Shown here: piece by piece, positions 49,363 to 59,136 of the stretch | Layout of the letters: each line of letters starts with the position of its first letter | Position numbering within the stretch: the stretch's first letter is position 1 | Assembly: GCF_018555685.1 (NCBI RefSeq) | Contig: NZ_JAFLWW010000001.1 | Coordinates: 806,001-870,000, forward strand | Direction of reading: 5' to 3' | DNA: 64,000 bases | Source of the DNA: Aminobacter anthyllidis | GTDB taxonomy: Bacteria; Pseudomonadota; Alphaproteobacteria; Rhizobiales; Rhizobiaceae | The notes under the pieces: model-generated | What the model was told of the DNA's origin: nothing | What the model saw: only the letters and a program-made list of their open reading frames with translations | The model's database searches: none | Program-made: the position numbers and the translations under genes

Positions 49363-50413
49363 TGCTCCCACCCCCCTTTGATTTTCCCATGGCCATTTTT
49401 CTGATCAATGCGAACTCGCGCATCGCCAATTTCATCGGTTTCGCAGGAAAACCTGCCCAAACTTCGCCCGCCGGCACGTCATGCATCAGGCCACTGCGCG
49501 CTGCCAGTTGCGCGCCCGAACCGATGGTCAAATGATCGGCCAGGCCGACGCCGCCGCCCATCATCACGTTGTCCCCGACGACGACTGAGCCGGAAATACC
49601 GCTAAGCCCCGCAATAACGCAATTGCGGCCAATGCGCACGTTGTGGGCGATCTGAACAAGATTGTCGATCTTGGTGTTTTCACCGATGACGGTGTCCGCC
49701 ATCGCGCCACGATCAACTGTCGAATTGGCGCCGATCTCGACATTGTCCTGGATAATGACACGGCCGATCTGCGGGATACGCTCCGGGCCGCGCGCGCCCC
49801 CGGCAAAACCAAAGCCGTCCTGGCCGATGCGGGCGCCTGCGTGGATGATGACGCCATTGCCGACCAGCGCATATTGGATCGAGCAGTGAGAGCCGATGTA
49901 GCAATCACGGCCGACCTGCGACGAGCGCCCGACGACCGCATTCGCAGCCACAACCGTGCCACTGCCTACTGCTGCGTTCGGGCCAATCACCGCACCGGCC
50001 TCAATGACCGCACCAGCCTCGATATGGGCGGTAGGATCAATATGGGCGAAGGGCGAAATGCCTGACTCGCCAGTAACGCCTACAGGTCGCTCGGCGTCGG
50101 GATAAAGCAGCCTGCCGATACGGGCGAAGGCAGCCTGTGGACGAGGCGTGATGAGAACAGCGATGCCGTTCGGAACCAGGTCGGCAACATCAGGCGTGCA
50201 AAGCACTGCCGCCGCATGCAGCGACTTGAGTGGTGCTGCGTTACGCTTGCCGTCGACAAACACCAGAGCACCACCGCCACCACTGCTTGCCGCAGCGATG
50301 GTCGAAATGGAGATTTCAGAATGTATGGGATCAACGAGCGTAGCGCCGGTAAGGCCGGCCACCTCGCCCACCGAAAAGCGGCGTGACGGCACAAAAAATA
50401 CCGGATCCGTCAT
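49355..50413 (-). CDS. lpxD: UDP-3-O-(3-hydroxyacyl)glucosamine N-acyltransferase LpxD
   Basis: Third lipid A step: N-acylation. The 352 residues have the uridine-binding N-terminal domain (about 1-100), a beta-helix of hexapeptide repeats ([21 protein letters not shown]), and the catalytic His in [10 protein letters not shown] (about 258-267). The ATG at 50411-50413 ([10 protein letters not shown]) is used; a longer frame to 50485 runs across the hairpin and is rejected. It follows bamA after a gap of 72 bases that holds a strong hairpin. No skp/ompH gene intervenes, unlike E. coli. Confidence 0.96.
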   Translation of the reverse strand: MTDPVFFVPSRRFSVGEVAGLTGATLVDPIHSEISISTIAAASSGGGGALVFVDGKRNAAPLKSLHAAAVLCTPDVADLVPNGIAVLITPRPQAAFARIGRLLYPDAERPVGVTGESGISPFAHIDPTAHIEAGAVIEAGAVIGPNAAVGSGTVVAANAVVGRSSQVGRDCYIGSHCSIQYALVGNGVIIHAGARIGQDGFGFAGGARGPERIPQIGRVIIQDNVEIGANSTVDRGAMADTVIGENTKIDNLVQIAHNVRIGRNCVIAGLSGISGSVVVGDNVMMGGGVGLADHLTIGSGAQLAARSGLMHDVPAGEVWAGFPAKPMKLAMREFALIRKMAMGKSKGGGSND

Positions 50414-50445
50414 GAAATGCTGTTCCAGCCAAGCCGGGCAACCGT

Positions 50446-50470
50446 CTTCCGGGCCACGATGGCCCGGAAG
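50446..50470. terminator. Perfect hairpin between bamA and lpxD
   Basis: CTTCCGGGCCA (50446-50456), CGA, TGGCCCGGAAG (50460-50470) is an 11-base perfect stem with a 3-base loop, 16 bases after the bamA stop. On the minus strand no T-run follows, so it is more likely an attenuator or mRNA-stabilising element than a full stop; the downstream lpx genes need read-through or a local promoter. Confidence 0.55.
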
Positions 50471-50485
50471 TATCGTTCCGCGCAA

Positions 50486-52852
50486 TTAGAAGCGGGTCGA
50501 AATGCCGAAGTTGAATTCCTGCGTCTCGTCGCCGTCAACCTTCTTGACGGGCACTGCGTAGTCGATGCGCAGCGGGCCAAATGGCGAAGCCCAAAGCAGG
50601 CCGACACCAACCGAGGCACGAAGCTCCATGTCGGTCGACGTACCGAAGGTAACGTCCTTGACCTTGCTGCCATAGAGCGTCGCAGCATCTGCGAAGACCG
50701 CACCGCGAAGACCGAAGCTTTCCGGGACGACCGGGATTGGGAACTGCGCTTCAGCCGAGGCATTGAAGTAGGTCGTACCGCCGAGATGCTCTTTGGTGAG
50801 CGTGTCCTGAGGTCCGATGCCGTTGTACTTGAAGCCACGGATCATGCGATCGTTGCTCTTGAACTGGTCGAACACGCGCAGGCCGTCGTCGCCGAAGCCC
50901 TGGATGTGTCCACCACCAGCCGAAACGAGGCCAACGATGTCAAGCTCTTCCGACAAAGTCTGGTAGTAGCTTGCACGCCCCGTAAACTTGACGAACTTCG
51001 CATCACCACCGAGACCAGCAACTTCGGTCGTGAAGTTGGCATAGATACCGTTATGCGGGTTCTTCATGTCGTCGATGGTGTTGTAGACCAGCGTTCCGCT
51101 GACCGACGACTTGATCCACGGGCTGTCCTTGACACCATTGACGATTGCTGCGGAGACGCTGCAACCCGGGTTTGGGATGCCATCGCCGTTGCTGTCGCAA
51201 GACTCGGAAAGGTTATATTCTTCCTGCGAGATATTGTACGCCAGCTGCGTCGAGATGTTGTTGGTGATCGGCAGACCAAAGCGGATGGTGCCACCTGTCA
51301 CGTCGCTATCGTAGTTGTCGTACTTGCGGGTCTGACGGAACACGTCGAAACCGGCAGCGATACGGCGACCGAGGAAATACGGCTCGGTGAACGAGAAGCT
51401 GTAGTCGCGCGAGTTCTTGCCGCCACCGGCCGAGAACTTGATGAACTGGCCACGGCCGAGGAAGTTACGCTCGGTGATCGAGCCTTCCACCGACGGACCG
51501 GCATTGTCGCCACCGGTCGAATAGCCGGCGCCGATCGAGAACTCGCCGGTCGACTTCTCGACCAGATCGACAACCAGCACAACCTGATCAGGCTGCGAGC
51601 CGGGAGCTGTCGAGACTTCGACGCGCTCGAAGAAGTTCAGTGCCTCGAGGCGCTTCTTGGCGCGCTGGATCAGCACCTGGTTGAAGGCATCGCCTTCGGA
51701 AACGTCGAATTCACGACGGATCACGAAGTCACGGGTGCGCTCGTTGCCGCGGATTTCAATACGCTCGACATAGGCCTTGGCGCCCTGGTCGACGGTGTAA
51801 GCGACAGAAATGGTGCGGGTCTCGAAATTGCGGTCGCCGCGCGGCGTCACCTTGGCGAAGGCATAGCCGGCGCCGGCAACGTTCTCGGTGATCGCGATGA
51901 TCGAGTCTTCGACGTCCTTGGCGTTGTAGACGTCACCCTTGCGCGTCTCGACAAGACGCTGAAGGCTGGCGCCATCGACCTCGGGAATGCTGCTCTCAAC
52001 CGTCACATCGCCGAACGTATAACGCTGACCTTCGTCAACGGTGATCGTGATGGTGTACTGGTTGGTCGCCTCGTCGAGTTCGCCAAAGGCTGAGACAACC
52101 TGGAAATCGGCGTAGCCGTGATTGAAGTAGAAGCGACGCAGCGCCTCTTCGTCGGCCCGCAGGCGGTCTTCGTCATAAATGTCGTCACGCAGCATGAACG
52201 ACAGGAACGACGAGCGCTTGGTCGAAATGATGTCTGCGAGACGGCGATCGCCATAGGCATCGTTACCGACGAAGTTGATCGCAGCAATCTTGGTGCGGCC
52301 GCCTTCATTGATCTCGAAAACCACGTTCACGCGGTTTTCGCCGAGGTCCATGACCTTGGTGCCAACAGTGACGTCGTCACGGCCGACGCGCTTGTAGGCA
52401 TCCTTGATCGCCTGGGCGTCAGACTCCATCGTCGCCTGCGAGAACGCGCCACGCGGCTTGAGCTGAACCGCGCCACCAAGTGCCGCGTCCTTGAGCTTCT
52501 TGTTGCCCTGGAACAGCACGTTGTTGACGACCTGGTACTCGGAAACCTGGACGACCAGGGTCGAACCGACCTGGTTGATCCGGACGTCGGAGAACAGGCC
52601 GCTGCCGAACAGTGCCTTCACCGCGTCGTCGATATCGGTATTCGAGAACGACTTGCCGGGCTTGATGGTGATGTAGTTGCGGACGGTATCCGCATCGACG
52701 CGCTGATTGCCGCGCACTTCGACCCGGTTGACCACCGCCGCTTGCGCGGCTGACACGGCAACAAACTGGACCGCCACTGCGCCTGGAATGGCCAGAGCGG
52801 CTGATAGAGCCACCGCGGACGCGGCGCTCGCAAACTTAGATGCTGCCTTCAT
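50486..52852 (-). CDS. bamA: Outer membrane protein assembly factor BamA
   Basis: Central beta-barrel of the BAM complex, inserting outer membrane proteins. The 788 residues: signal peptide (cleavage near AQA-A, 36-38), five POTRA domains (about 40-430; repeats such as RVEVRGNQRVDADTVRNYI and IEIRGNERTRDFVIRREF), then a 16-strand barrel ending in the C-terminal aromatic signal GISTRF. Insertion at about 580-620 with CDSNGDGIPNPGC carries two cysteines in a loop. It lies 220 bases after the rseP stop, with an inverted repeat in that gap. Confidence 0.97.
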   Translation of the reverse strand: MKAASKFASAASAVALSAALAIPGAVAVQFVAVSAAQAAVVNRVEVRGNQRVDADTVRNYITIKPGKSFSNTDIDDAVKALFGSGLFSDVRINQVGSTLVVQVSEYQVVNNVLFQGNKKLKDAALGGAVQLKPRGAFSQATMESDAQAIKDAYKRVGRDDVTVGTKVMDLGENRVNVVFEINEGGRTKIAAINFVGNDAYGDRRLADIISTKRSSFLSFMLRDDIYDEDRLRADEEALRRFYFNHGYADFQVVSAFGELDEATNQYTITITVDEGQRYTFGDVTVESSIPEVDGASLQRLVETRKGDVYNAKDVEDSIIAITENVAGAGYAFAKVTPRGDRNFETRTISVAYTVDQGAKAYVERIEIRGNERTRDFVIRREFDVSEGDAFNQVLIQRAKKRLEALNFFERVEVSTAPGSQPDQVVLVVDLVEKSTGEFSIGAGYSTGGDNAGPSVEGSITERNFLGRGQFIKFSAGGGKNSRDYSFSFTEPYFLGRRIAAGFDVFRQTRKYDNYDSDVTGGTIRFGLPITNNISTQLAYNISQEEYNLSESCDSNGDGIPNPGCSVSAAIVNGVKDSPWIKSSVSGTLVYNTIDDMKNPHNGIYANFTTEVAGLGGDAKFVKFTGRASYYQTLSEELDIVGLVSAGGGHIQGFGDDGLRVFDQFKSNDRMIRGFKYNGIGPQDTLTKEHLGGTTYFNASAEAQFPIPVVPESFGLRGAVFADAATLYGSKVKDVTFGTSTDMELRASVGVGLLWASPFGPLRIDYAVPVKKVDGDETQEFNFGISTRF

Positions 52853-52987
52853 AATCGGCCTTTACAACCTTTTCTCGAAGTCCCCACGGCGAGAAAACCG
52901 GACGTCGCGGTAATTTCCCGTACCGTAATAACTGGATTTTCCCTACACGCAAGGCTTCTGGTTAATTTGCGCTTACTTCCCCAGCGA

Positions 52988-53007
52988 GCGTGACTTTCGC
53001 GTCACGC
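52988..53007. repeat. Inverted repeat in the rseP-bamA gap
   Basis: GCGTGAC-TTTCGC-GTCACGC is a perfect 7-base inverted repeat at 52988-53007, about 66 bases downstream of the rseP stop and 136 bases upstream of bamA. It could end rseP or be a bamA operator. The remaining ~200 bases of this gap show no gene; bamA probably has its own promoter here. Confidence 0.35.
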
Positions 53008-53073
53008 ATACTGCCCCGGATGGTAAACGCTCCCTCAATGGACCCCTTGCCGGCCCTAAATTTGTTCATGATT

Positions 53074-54213
53074 TCAGCAGCCAAACAGGTCGTTCCAGAA
53101 AACGAAGCCCATAAAGGCCAGCACGAGAATCATCCCCACACGATATACAGCTTCCATCGCCCGCTCGGAAACAGGGCGCCTGATGACAGCTTCGACTGCA
53201 TAGAACGCCAAGTGGCCGCCGTCGAGTGGAGGAATCGGCAGAAGGTTCAGAAAACCGATGCCGACCGACAAAAGTGCCACCAATTGCACCAGCCAGACAA
53301 AGCCCAACTGTGCCGCCTTGCCGGCCATGTCGGCAATTTTGACCGGACCGCCGAGCTGGCACTTGTCCTCGCGACCAACGACGAATCGCTTCAGGAACTG
53401 GCCGGTCCGCTCGATGATGTGACCGGTTTCCGAAACGGCCTGTACGAAGGCGCCTCCCGGGCTGTAGCTGATCAGCCTGGGCTGCCCCAATTCCTCGTTG
53501 TTGACGACGCCGATGACCGCAACCTTGACCGAATTGCCGAGCGCGTCCTTCTGTTCCATCATTTCAGGCGTGGCGGTGACCGTGACTTCCTTGCCGTCGC
53601 GCATCATCACGAAGGTGAGCGGGTCGCCGCCGCGTCCCGAGACAATGCGCTGGACGTCGGAGAAGGTTTCGACCTGCTGACCGTCGACGCTGACGAATCG
53701 GTCGCCTGGCTGGATGCCGGCATTCGCGGCCGGGCTCGCAGCGCGCACCTCGGCAACCGTCGGCTCCATCACGTAGCGGCCATAGGCCGAAAACAGCACG
53801 GTGAAGACCGCGATGGTCAGCAGGAAATTGAACAGAGGGCCGGCAAACACTGTTGCCGCGCGCTTCCAGACCGGCTGGGTATGAAAGGCAACCTTGCGCT
53901 CGGCAGCGCTGAGATTGTCATCCTCGCCGCTCTCCGGCTTGCTGGTGACGCTCATGTCGCCGACGAACTTGACGTAGCCGCCCAGGGGAATCGCGCACAG
54001 CTTCCAGCGGGTGCCGCGCCGGTCGTTGAAGCCGAGAAGCTCGGGGCCAAAGCCGATCGAAAAGGCTTTCACACCGATACCGCACCAGCGGCCGACCAGA
54101 TAGTGGCCCATCTCGTGCACGAACACCACGATGGTGAGCACGAACAGGAACGGCACGATGGTGCCGATCAGGAGACCATCCGTAGTCAGGAACGCGGGAA
54201 GATACTCGCTCAA
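53074..54213 (-). CDS. rseP: Site-2 metalloprotease RseP
   Basis: Intramembrane protease of the S2P family; in E. coli it cleaves anti-sigma factor RseA and clears signal peptide remnants. The 379 residues have the HEXXH zinc motif FVHEMGHYLVGRW (about 32-44), one PDZ domain (about 130-215; GIQPGDRFVSVDGQ), and the third metal ligand in LLPIPPLDGGHLA (about 321-333). Four membrane helices. It follows cdsA by 82 bases; dxr, which sits nearby in E. coli, is absent. Confidence 0.96.
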   Translation of the reverse strand: MSEYLPAFLTTDGLLIGTIVPFLFVLTIVVFVHEMGHYLVGRWCGIGVKAFSIGFGPELLGFNDRRGTRWKLCAIPLGGYVKFVGDMSVTSKPESGEDDNLSAAERKVAFHTQPVWKRAATVFAGPLFNFLLTIAVFTVLFSAYGRYVMEPTVAEVRAASPAANAGIQPGDRFVSVDGQQVETFSDVQRIVSGRGGDPLTFVMMRDGKEVTVTATPEMMEQKDALGNSVKVAVIGVVNNEELGQPRLISYSPGGAFVQAVSETGHIIERTGQFLKRFVVGREDKCQLGGPVKIADMAGKAAQLGFVWLVQLVALLSVGIGFLNLLPIPPLDGGHLAFYAVEAVIRRPVSERAMEAVYRVGMILVLAFMGFVFWNDLFGC

Positions 54214-54295
54214 ATCAAGCCCTCAACCAGATACCGTAGTGCCCCAAGTGAAGCACCGCGCCTTGCCCGAGGCTTGCGCCTTGCGGGTTGGTCGC

Positions 54296-55126
54296 TCAGG
54301 CGGGAAACAATCCCTGAGCAGGATGATCGGCAGAACCGGACATCCAGCCGATGACGTATAGGGCAAATGCAGCCGCGACAAGCCCATCGACACGGTCCAT
54401 CACCCCGCCATGGCCGGGAATGAGCGACCCCGAATCCTTGTAGCCATGCCGGCGCTTGACCCATGATTCGAACAGGTCGCCCGCTTGCGAGATCACTGAA
54501 AGCAGTACGGCCACCACGGCCAGGACGAACAGGTTGCCCGTACCGGCAACGCAGGCAAGCAAAAGCCCTGCAACGACACCGCCGACGGCGCCACCGACAG
54601 CGCCGCTGCGCGTCTTGCCAGGAGAGATGGCCGGCGCAAGCTTGGGGCCGCCGACCTTGCGGCCGACAAAATAGGCAAAGATGTCGGTTGCCCAGACAAC
54701 CGAAAACAGAAACAGGATGGCGACAAGGCCGGATGCGTCGTTGCCGCGCAGCAGGGCTAGGGACAGGCCTGAGAGCGCGGCATAGCCAAAGCCGGCAGCT
54801 TCCCACGCCCCTGCTCCGCGCAGCTTGCCAAGCCCCCAGAGGATGAGCGTAAAGACCGCGGCCAGAATGATAAGGGCGAGTGCCGGAATGCCCGCAACCA
54901 GGGCACCGGCGAACATCAGGATCAGCACCTCGGGCAACATGTTGAGGTTGCCGCCGGCCCAGCCGGTTTCGCTGTTTGGCCGCGACATGCGCGACCACTC
55001 GTAGAATATGGCCAGCGCGATTGCTGCGGTCAGCATCCGAAACGGCAGCCCACCCAGCCAAGTGAGCAACAGCACCGCAGCGGCAAGCACGATCGCCGAA
55101 ATTGTACGGAGCTGGAGATTGCTCAT
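54296..55126 (-). CDS. cdsA: Phosphatidate cytidylyltransferase
   Basis: Makes CDP-diacylglycerol, the branch point of phospholipid synthesis. The 276 residues include about seven membrane helices and the family signature near the end: SQAGDLFESWVKRRHGYKDSG then IPGHGGVMDRVD. The ATG at 55124-55126 (MSNLQLRT) is chosen; it lies seven bases from the uppS stop, so the genes are co-translated. Confidence 0.95.
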   Translation of the reverse strand: MSNLQLRTISAIVLAAAVLLLTWLGGLPFRMLTAAIALAIFYEWSRMSRPNSETGWAGGNLNMLPEVLILMFAGALVAGIPALALIILAAVFTLILWGLGKLRGAGAWEAAGFGYAALSGLSLALLRGNDASGLVAILFLFSVVWATDIFAYFVGRKVGGPKLAPAISPGKTRSGAVGGAVGGVVAGLLLACVAGTGNLFVLAVVAVLLSVISQAGDLFESWVKRRHGYKDSGSLIPGHGGVMDRVDGLVAAAFALYVIGWMSGSADHPAQGLFPA

Positions 55127-55133
55127 AGCGAAG

Positions 55134-55853
55134 TCACGAGGCGACGTCGCGGGCCGCAAGCCCACCGAAACGGCGTTCGCGGCCGGTATATTCGCGCAAT
55201 GCTTCCGACAGGTGCTCGCGGGTGAAATCCGGCCAGTAGCAAGGCTGGAAGATCAGTTCGCTGTAGGCCGACTGCCAGGGCAGGAAGTTGGACATGCGGA
55301 TTTCGCCACTGGTGCGAATGACCAGATCGGGATCAGGAATGCCCGACGTATCGAGCTCTTCGGCAAACAGCTCCGGCGTGATCTGTTCGCTGGCGATATC
55401 GCCACGCTTGACCGCTTCGGCCAAGCGCCGCGCCGCGCGCGCGATCTCGTCGCGTCCGCCATAGTTGAACGCGATGACCAGCGTCAGCGAGTCATTGCCT
55501 GCCGTCAGCGTTTCGGCTTCCTCAAGCAGGCTGCGGATATCGGGCTGCAGCGTCGTCCTGTCGCCGATGATCTGGACACGCACGCCGCTGTTGTGGAGTT
55601 CGGCAAGATCGCGCCGAATGAAGATCTTGAGCAGTCCCATGAGGTCGGTGACCTCGGACTTGGGCCGTGACCAGTTCTCCGACGAGAATGCGTAGACGGT
55701 CAGCCAGGAAATGCCGAGGTCAGCTGCCGCGCGAACAGTCCGGCGCAGTGCCTCGACGCCTGCCCGATGCCCCGCAACGCGTGGCAGGCCGCGGGCTTTC
55801 GCCCAGCGACCGTTGCCGTCCATGATGATCGCGACATGCGCGGGCGTAGTCAT
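55134..55853 (-). CDS. uppS: Undecaprenyl diphosphate synthase (cis-prenyltransferase)
   Basis: Builds the C55 carrier lipid for peptidoglycan. The 239 residues have the catalytic [21 protein letters not shown] (about 9-29, Asp12), [11 protein letters not shown], and [18 protein letters not shown]...FTREHL-type motif near 188-215. Starts 30 bases after the frr stop. Part of the conserved frr-uppS-cdsA order. Confidence 0.97.
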   Translation of the reverse strand: MTTPAHVAIIMDGNGRWAKARGLPRVAGHRAGVEALRRTVRAAADLGISWLTVYAFSSENWSRPKSEVTDLMGLLKIFIRRDLAELHNSGVRVQIIGDRTTLQPDIRSLLEEAETLTAGNDSLTLVIAFNYGGRDEIARAARRLAEAVKRGDIASEQITPELFAEELDTSGIPDPDLVIRTSGEIRMSNFLPWQSAYSELIFQPCYWPDFTREHLSEALREYTGRERRFGGLAARDVAS

Positions 55854-55883
55854 CCGTTCGCTTTCGAGGCCAGCTTCGGCCGC

Positions 55884-56438
55884 TTAGACTTGCATGATCT
55901 CGGCTTCTTTGGTCGCGAGAAGGCTATCGACCTGATTGATCGTGTCGTCGGTCAGCTTCTGGACCTTTTCGGACTGGATCCGCTGGTCGTCCTGGCTGAT
56001 ATCGCCGTCCTTCTCGGCCTTCTTGAGCGCATCCATGCCGTCGCGGCGCACGTGCCGCGTGGCGACTTTGGCGTTCTCGGCATAGGTGTGGGCAATCTTG
56101 ACCAGTTCCTTGCGGCGCTGCTCGTTGAGTTCCGGCAGCGGGATGCGCAGGTTGGTGCCGTCGACGATCGGGTTGAAGCCAAGGTTCGATTCGCGGATGG
56201 CGCGGTCGACAGCGCCGACCATCGACTTGTCCCAGACCGAAACCGAGATCATGCGCGGCTCGGGCACCGATACCGTCGCAACCTGGTTGAGTGGCATGGA
56301 CGAGCCGTAGGCCTGGACATGGACCGGATCGAGCAGGTTGCTCGAGGCGCGGCCCGTGCGCAGCGAGGCGAGGTCGTGCTTGAAGGCGTTGATGGCGCCT
56401 TCCATGCGGCGCTGAAGATCGCTGTAGTCCGTGCTCAT
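55884..56438 (-). CDS. frr: Ribosome recycling factor
   Basis: RRF splits post-termination ribosomes with EF-G. The 184 residues have the family's two-domain layout: [37 protein letters not shown] (quoted in part: [14 protein letters not shown]), [18 protein letters not shown] and the C-terminal helix with [15 protein letters not shown]. The ATG at 56436-56438 (MSTDYSDLQ) is used. 43 bases separate it from pyrH. Confidence 0.97.
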   Translation of the reverse strand: MSTDYSDLQRRMEGAINAFKHDLASLRTGRASSNLLDPVHVQAYGSSMPLNQVATVSVPEPRMISVSVWDKSMVGAVDRAIRESNLGFNPIVDGTNLRIPLPELNEQRRKELVKIAHTYAENAKVATRHVRRDGMDALKKAEKDGDISQDDQRIQSEKVQKLTDDTINQVDSLLATKEAEIMQV

Positions 56439-56481
56439 TGCAGTCTCCTTGGTCCCTGTTACGGGGCCATCGTTCCAATCG

Positions 56482-57204
56482 TCAGGCGTCCGCAACAACC
56501 GTGCAGCGACCGCCACCTCTCAATATTTCGCCGAACCCGCCTTTTTCATGGATCGAATAGACGATTATCGGAATGTTGTTTTCGCGCGCAAGAGCAATCG
56601 CGGCCGTATCCATGATCGACAGGCCTTTTGTGATGACTTCCGCATGCGTGATGCGCTCGAAGCGCGTCGCGGCAGGATCCTTTTTCGGATCGGCCGAGTA
56701 GACACCGTCGACCTGGGTGCCCTTGAATAGCGCGTCGGCGCCGATCTCGGCGGCGCGAAGTGCCGCGGCCGAATCGGTGGTGAAGAACGGATTACCCGTG
56801 CCGCCGGCGAAGATCACGACCTTGCCGGCATCCATGTAGGCAGTCGCCTGGCGCTGCGAGAAGCTTTCGCAAAGCTCCGGCATGGCGATTGCCGAAAGCA
56901 CAACGGCGTCGACGCCAAGCTTGACCAGCGAGGTGCGCAGCGCCAGCGAGTTGATGACGGTGGCAAGCATGCCCATGTGGTCGCCGGTGACGCGGTCGCC
57001 CCCCTTGGAGGCCACGGCCACGCCGCGGAAGATGTTGCCGCCGCCGATCACAACGCCGACCTCGACGCCAAGCGATCTCGCCTCGGCAATATCGGAAGCA
57101 ATGCGGTCGACAACCGAGACGTCGATGCCAAAATGCTGCTCGCCCATCAGGGCTTCACCCGACGCCTTAAGCAGAACACGCCGGTAGAGCGGCTTGGCGG
57201 TCAT
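56482..57204 (-). CDS. pyrH: Uridylate kinase
   Basis: Phosphorylates UMP to UDP; allosteric, hexameric, amino-acid kinase fold. The 240 residues contain [13 protein letters not shown] (about 9-21), [11 protein letters not shown] (about 53-63) and the ATP-binding [13 protein letters not shown] (about 135-147). The tsf stop lies 110 bases upstream, with a strong hairpin in the gap. Confidence 0.97.
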   Translation of the reverse strand: MTAKPLYRRVLLKASGEALMGEQHFGIDVSVVDRIASDIAEARSLGVEVGVVIGGGNIFRGVAVASKGGDRVTGDHMGMLATVINSLALRTSLVKLGVDAVVLSAIAMPELCESFSQRQATAYMDAGKVVIFAGGTGNPFFTTDSAAALRAAEIGADALFKGTQVDGVYSADPKKDPAATRFERITHAEVITKGLSIMDTAAIALARENNIPIIVYSIHEKGGFGEILRGGGRCTVVADA

Positions 57205-57244
57205 GAATTCCTCACGGCTGTTGAAAGATCGCAGTTCCGATACA

Positions 57245-57278
57245 CGAAGGGCGCCGCGATGTCACGCGGCGCCCTTCG
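57245..57278. terminator. Perfect hairpin between tsf and pyrH
   Basis: CGAAGGGCGCCGCG (57245-57258) and CGCGGCGCCCTTCG (57265-57278) are 14-base perfect arms with a 6-base loop. No T-run follows on either strand. It may separate rpsB-tsf transcripts from the pyrH-frr part, or stabilise the tsf 3' end. Confidence 0.6.
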
Positions 57279-57314
57279 GCTATCCTCAGGAAGCGCTTGA
57301 TGCAGCGCTACTTT

Positions 57315-58235
57315 TTAGCCCTTAACGGCGGCTGCAACTTCAGCTGCGAAGTCGCTCTCTTCCTTCTCGATGCCTTCACCGAGCGCAAAGCGAACGTAGC
57401 CGCTGATCTTGGCCGGCGCGCCGATCTGCTTTTCGGCATCCTTCAGTGCAGCCTCGACCGTCAGGTCGGGGTTGAGCACGAAAGCCTGCTTCAGCAGCAC
57501 GACTTCTTCGTAGAACTTGCGCATGCGGCCTTCGACCATCTTCTCGATGATGTTTTCCGGCTTGCCCGACTGACGCGCCTGGTCGGCGAAGATCGCCTTC
57601 TCGCGCTCGACAGCCGAAGCATCGACTTCGTCGGGCGTCAGTGCCAGCGGGTTGGTCGCGGCAACATGCATGGCGACCTGACGCGCGAAGGCGCGGGCCG
57701 CATCGTGGTTGCCGGCGGTCTCGATCGCAACCAGAACGCCGAGCTTGCCGAGATTGTCGGCAACAGCGTTGTGGACGTAGGTCGCGACGACGCCTTCGGA
57801 AACCGAAAGCTTGACCGAGCGGCGGAAGCTCATGTTTTCGCCGATGGTGCCGACAGCGTCCTTGATGGTGTCGGCGACGGTCTTGTCCGAACCCGGATAC
57901 TTCGCGGCAGCAACCGCGGCGGTATCGCCATAAGCAAGAGCGACCTTGGCAACGTTGGCGACGATTTCCTGGAAGGCCGCGTTGCGGGCAACGAAGTCGG
58001 TTTCCGAATTGACTTCGACGACGACGGCTTCGCGCACGCCGGCATCGACGCCGACCAGGCCCTCGGCCGCGGTGCGGCTGGCCTTCTTGTCGGCCTTGGA
58101 GATACCCTTCTTGCGCAGCCAGTCGACTGCAGCTTCCATGTCGCCGCCGGTCTCGGTGAGAGCCGCCTTGCAATCCATCATGCCCGCGCCCGAGAGTTCG
58201 CGGAGTTCTTTAACCTGTGCTGCCGAAATGCTCAT
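57315..58235 (-). CDS. tsf: Elongation factor Ts
   Basis: Exchanges GDP for GTP on EF-Tu. The 306 residues begin [25 protein letters not shown] (N-terminal domain), carry the conserved [10 protein letters not shown] (about 76-85) and the dimerisation part. Typical alphaproteobacterial length. It follows rpsB after 118 bases that contain an attenuator-like hairpin, the same arrangement as E. coli. Confidence 0.98.
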   Translation of the reverse strand: MSISAAQVKELRELSGAGMMDCKAALTETGGDMEAAVDWLRKKGISKADKKASRTAAEGLVGVDAGVREAVVVEVNSETDFVARNAAFQEIVANVAKVALAYGDTAAVAAAKYPGSDKTVADTIKDAVGTIGENMSFRRSVKLSVSEGVVATYVHNAVADNLGKLGVLVAIETAGNHDAARAFARQVAMHVAATNPLALTPDEVDASAVEREKAIFADQARQSGKPENIIEKMVEGRMRKFYEEVVLLKQAFVLNPDLTVEAALKDAEKQIGAPAKISGYVRFALGEGIEKEESDFAAEVAAAVKG

Positions 58236-58327
58236 TGTGGCCTCTTTGCTTCAAAATGCGCGAACGCACCACCGAGGGTTCGATGATGCGCCGAACGCCG
58301 GCGCTAGCTGCGCCCAATCCTGAAAAG

Positions 58328-58349
58328 GAAGGCCGGTTGCCCGGCCTTC
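58328..58349 (-). terminator. Attenuator-like hairpin between rpsB and tsf
   Basis: GAAGGCCGG-TTGC-CCGGCCTTC is a perfect 9-base stem. On the minus strand CTTTTC follows it, four bases after the rpsB stop, giving a partial terminator that would reduce tsf relative to rpsB transcripts. A terminator-like structure between these genes is also known in E. coli. Confidence 0.65.
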
Positions 58350-58353
58350 GCGA

Positions 58354-59136
58354 TTACGCCTGGGGCGTTTCGGTCGTCGGAGCCGCGTCGAGCGCGGGCT
58401 CAACCGGGACTTCGGCCGATGCGCCGATGTCGACACCGAGCGCGCCCTGCTGGCGGGCGATACCGTCGATCGCAGCCTTGGCAACCAGATCGCAATAGAG
58501 CTGGATGGCGCGGGCGGCGTCGTCGTTGCCGGGGATCGGGAAGTCGATCTTGTCCGGATCGCAGTTCGAATCGATGATCGCGACGACCGGGATGCCAAGA
58601 CGCTTGGCTTCCTGGATGGCGATGGCTTCCTTGTTGGTGTCGATCACGAACATCAGGTCAGGGGTCGAGCCCATGTCCTTGATGCCGCCGAGGGCCTTGT
58701 CCAGCTTCTCGCGCTCGCGCTCGAGGTTCAGGCGCTCCTTCTTGGTGAAGCCGTGGGCTTCGCCAGCGAGCAGCTCGTCGAGCTTGCGCAGGCGCTGGAT
58801 CGAGTTCGAGATCGTCTTCCAGTTGGTCAGCATGCCGCCGAGCCAACGCGAGTTGACGTAATACTGAGCCGAACGCTGCGCCGCGTCAGCAACGATGTCC
58901 GAAGCCTGGCGCTTGGTGCCGACGAACAGCACGCGGCCGCCGCGCGAAACGACGTCCGAAACCTGCTTGAGAGCCTGATGCAGCAGCGGAACCGTCTGCG
59001 ACAGGTCGATGATGTGGATGTTGTTGCGGGCGCCATAGATGTAGGGCGCCATCTTCGGGTTCCAGCGGTGGGTCTGGTGGCCGAAGTGAGAACCAGCTTC
59101 GAGAAGCTGGCGCATGCTGAAATCAGGCAGTGCCAT
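58354..59136 (-). CDS. rpsB: 30S ribosomal protein S2
   Basis: Small-subunit protein. The 260 residues show [27 protein letters not shown] at the start, the conserved [11 protein letters not shown] region, the [11 protein letters not shown] stretch and the [29 protein letters not shown] core, plus a short acidic tail (APTTETPQA). The ATG at 59134-59136 has AAGGAAATAACG upstream. A 295-base leader with promoter precedes it. Confidence 0.98.
   Translation of the reverse strand: MALPDFSMRQLLEAGSHFGHQTHRWNPKMAPYIYGARNNIHIIDLSQTVPLLHQALKQVSDVVSRGGRVLFVGTKRQASDIVADAAQRSAQYYVNSRWLGGMLTNWKTISNSIQRLRKLDELLAGEAHGFTKKERLNLEREREKLDKALGGIKDMGSTPDLMFVIDTNKEAIAIQEAKRLGIPVVAIIDSNCDPDKIDFPIPGNDDAARAIQLYCDLVAKAAIDGIARQQGALGVDIGASAEVPVEPALDAAPTTETPQA

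Noticed and set aside
50417-52093. A 558-codon plus-strand open frame antisense to bamA
   Set aside because: Shadow frame; composition typical of antisense GC-rich DNA while BamA is intact on the other strand.
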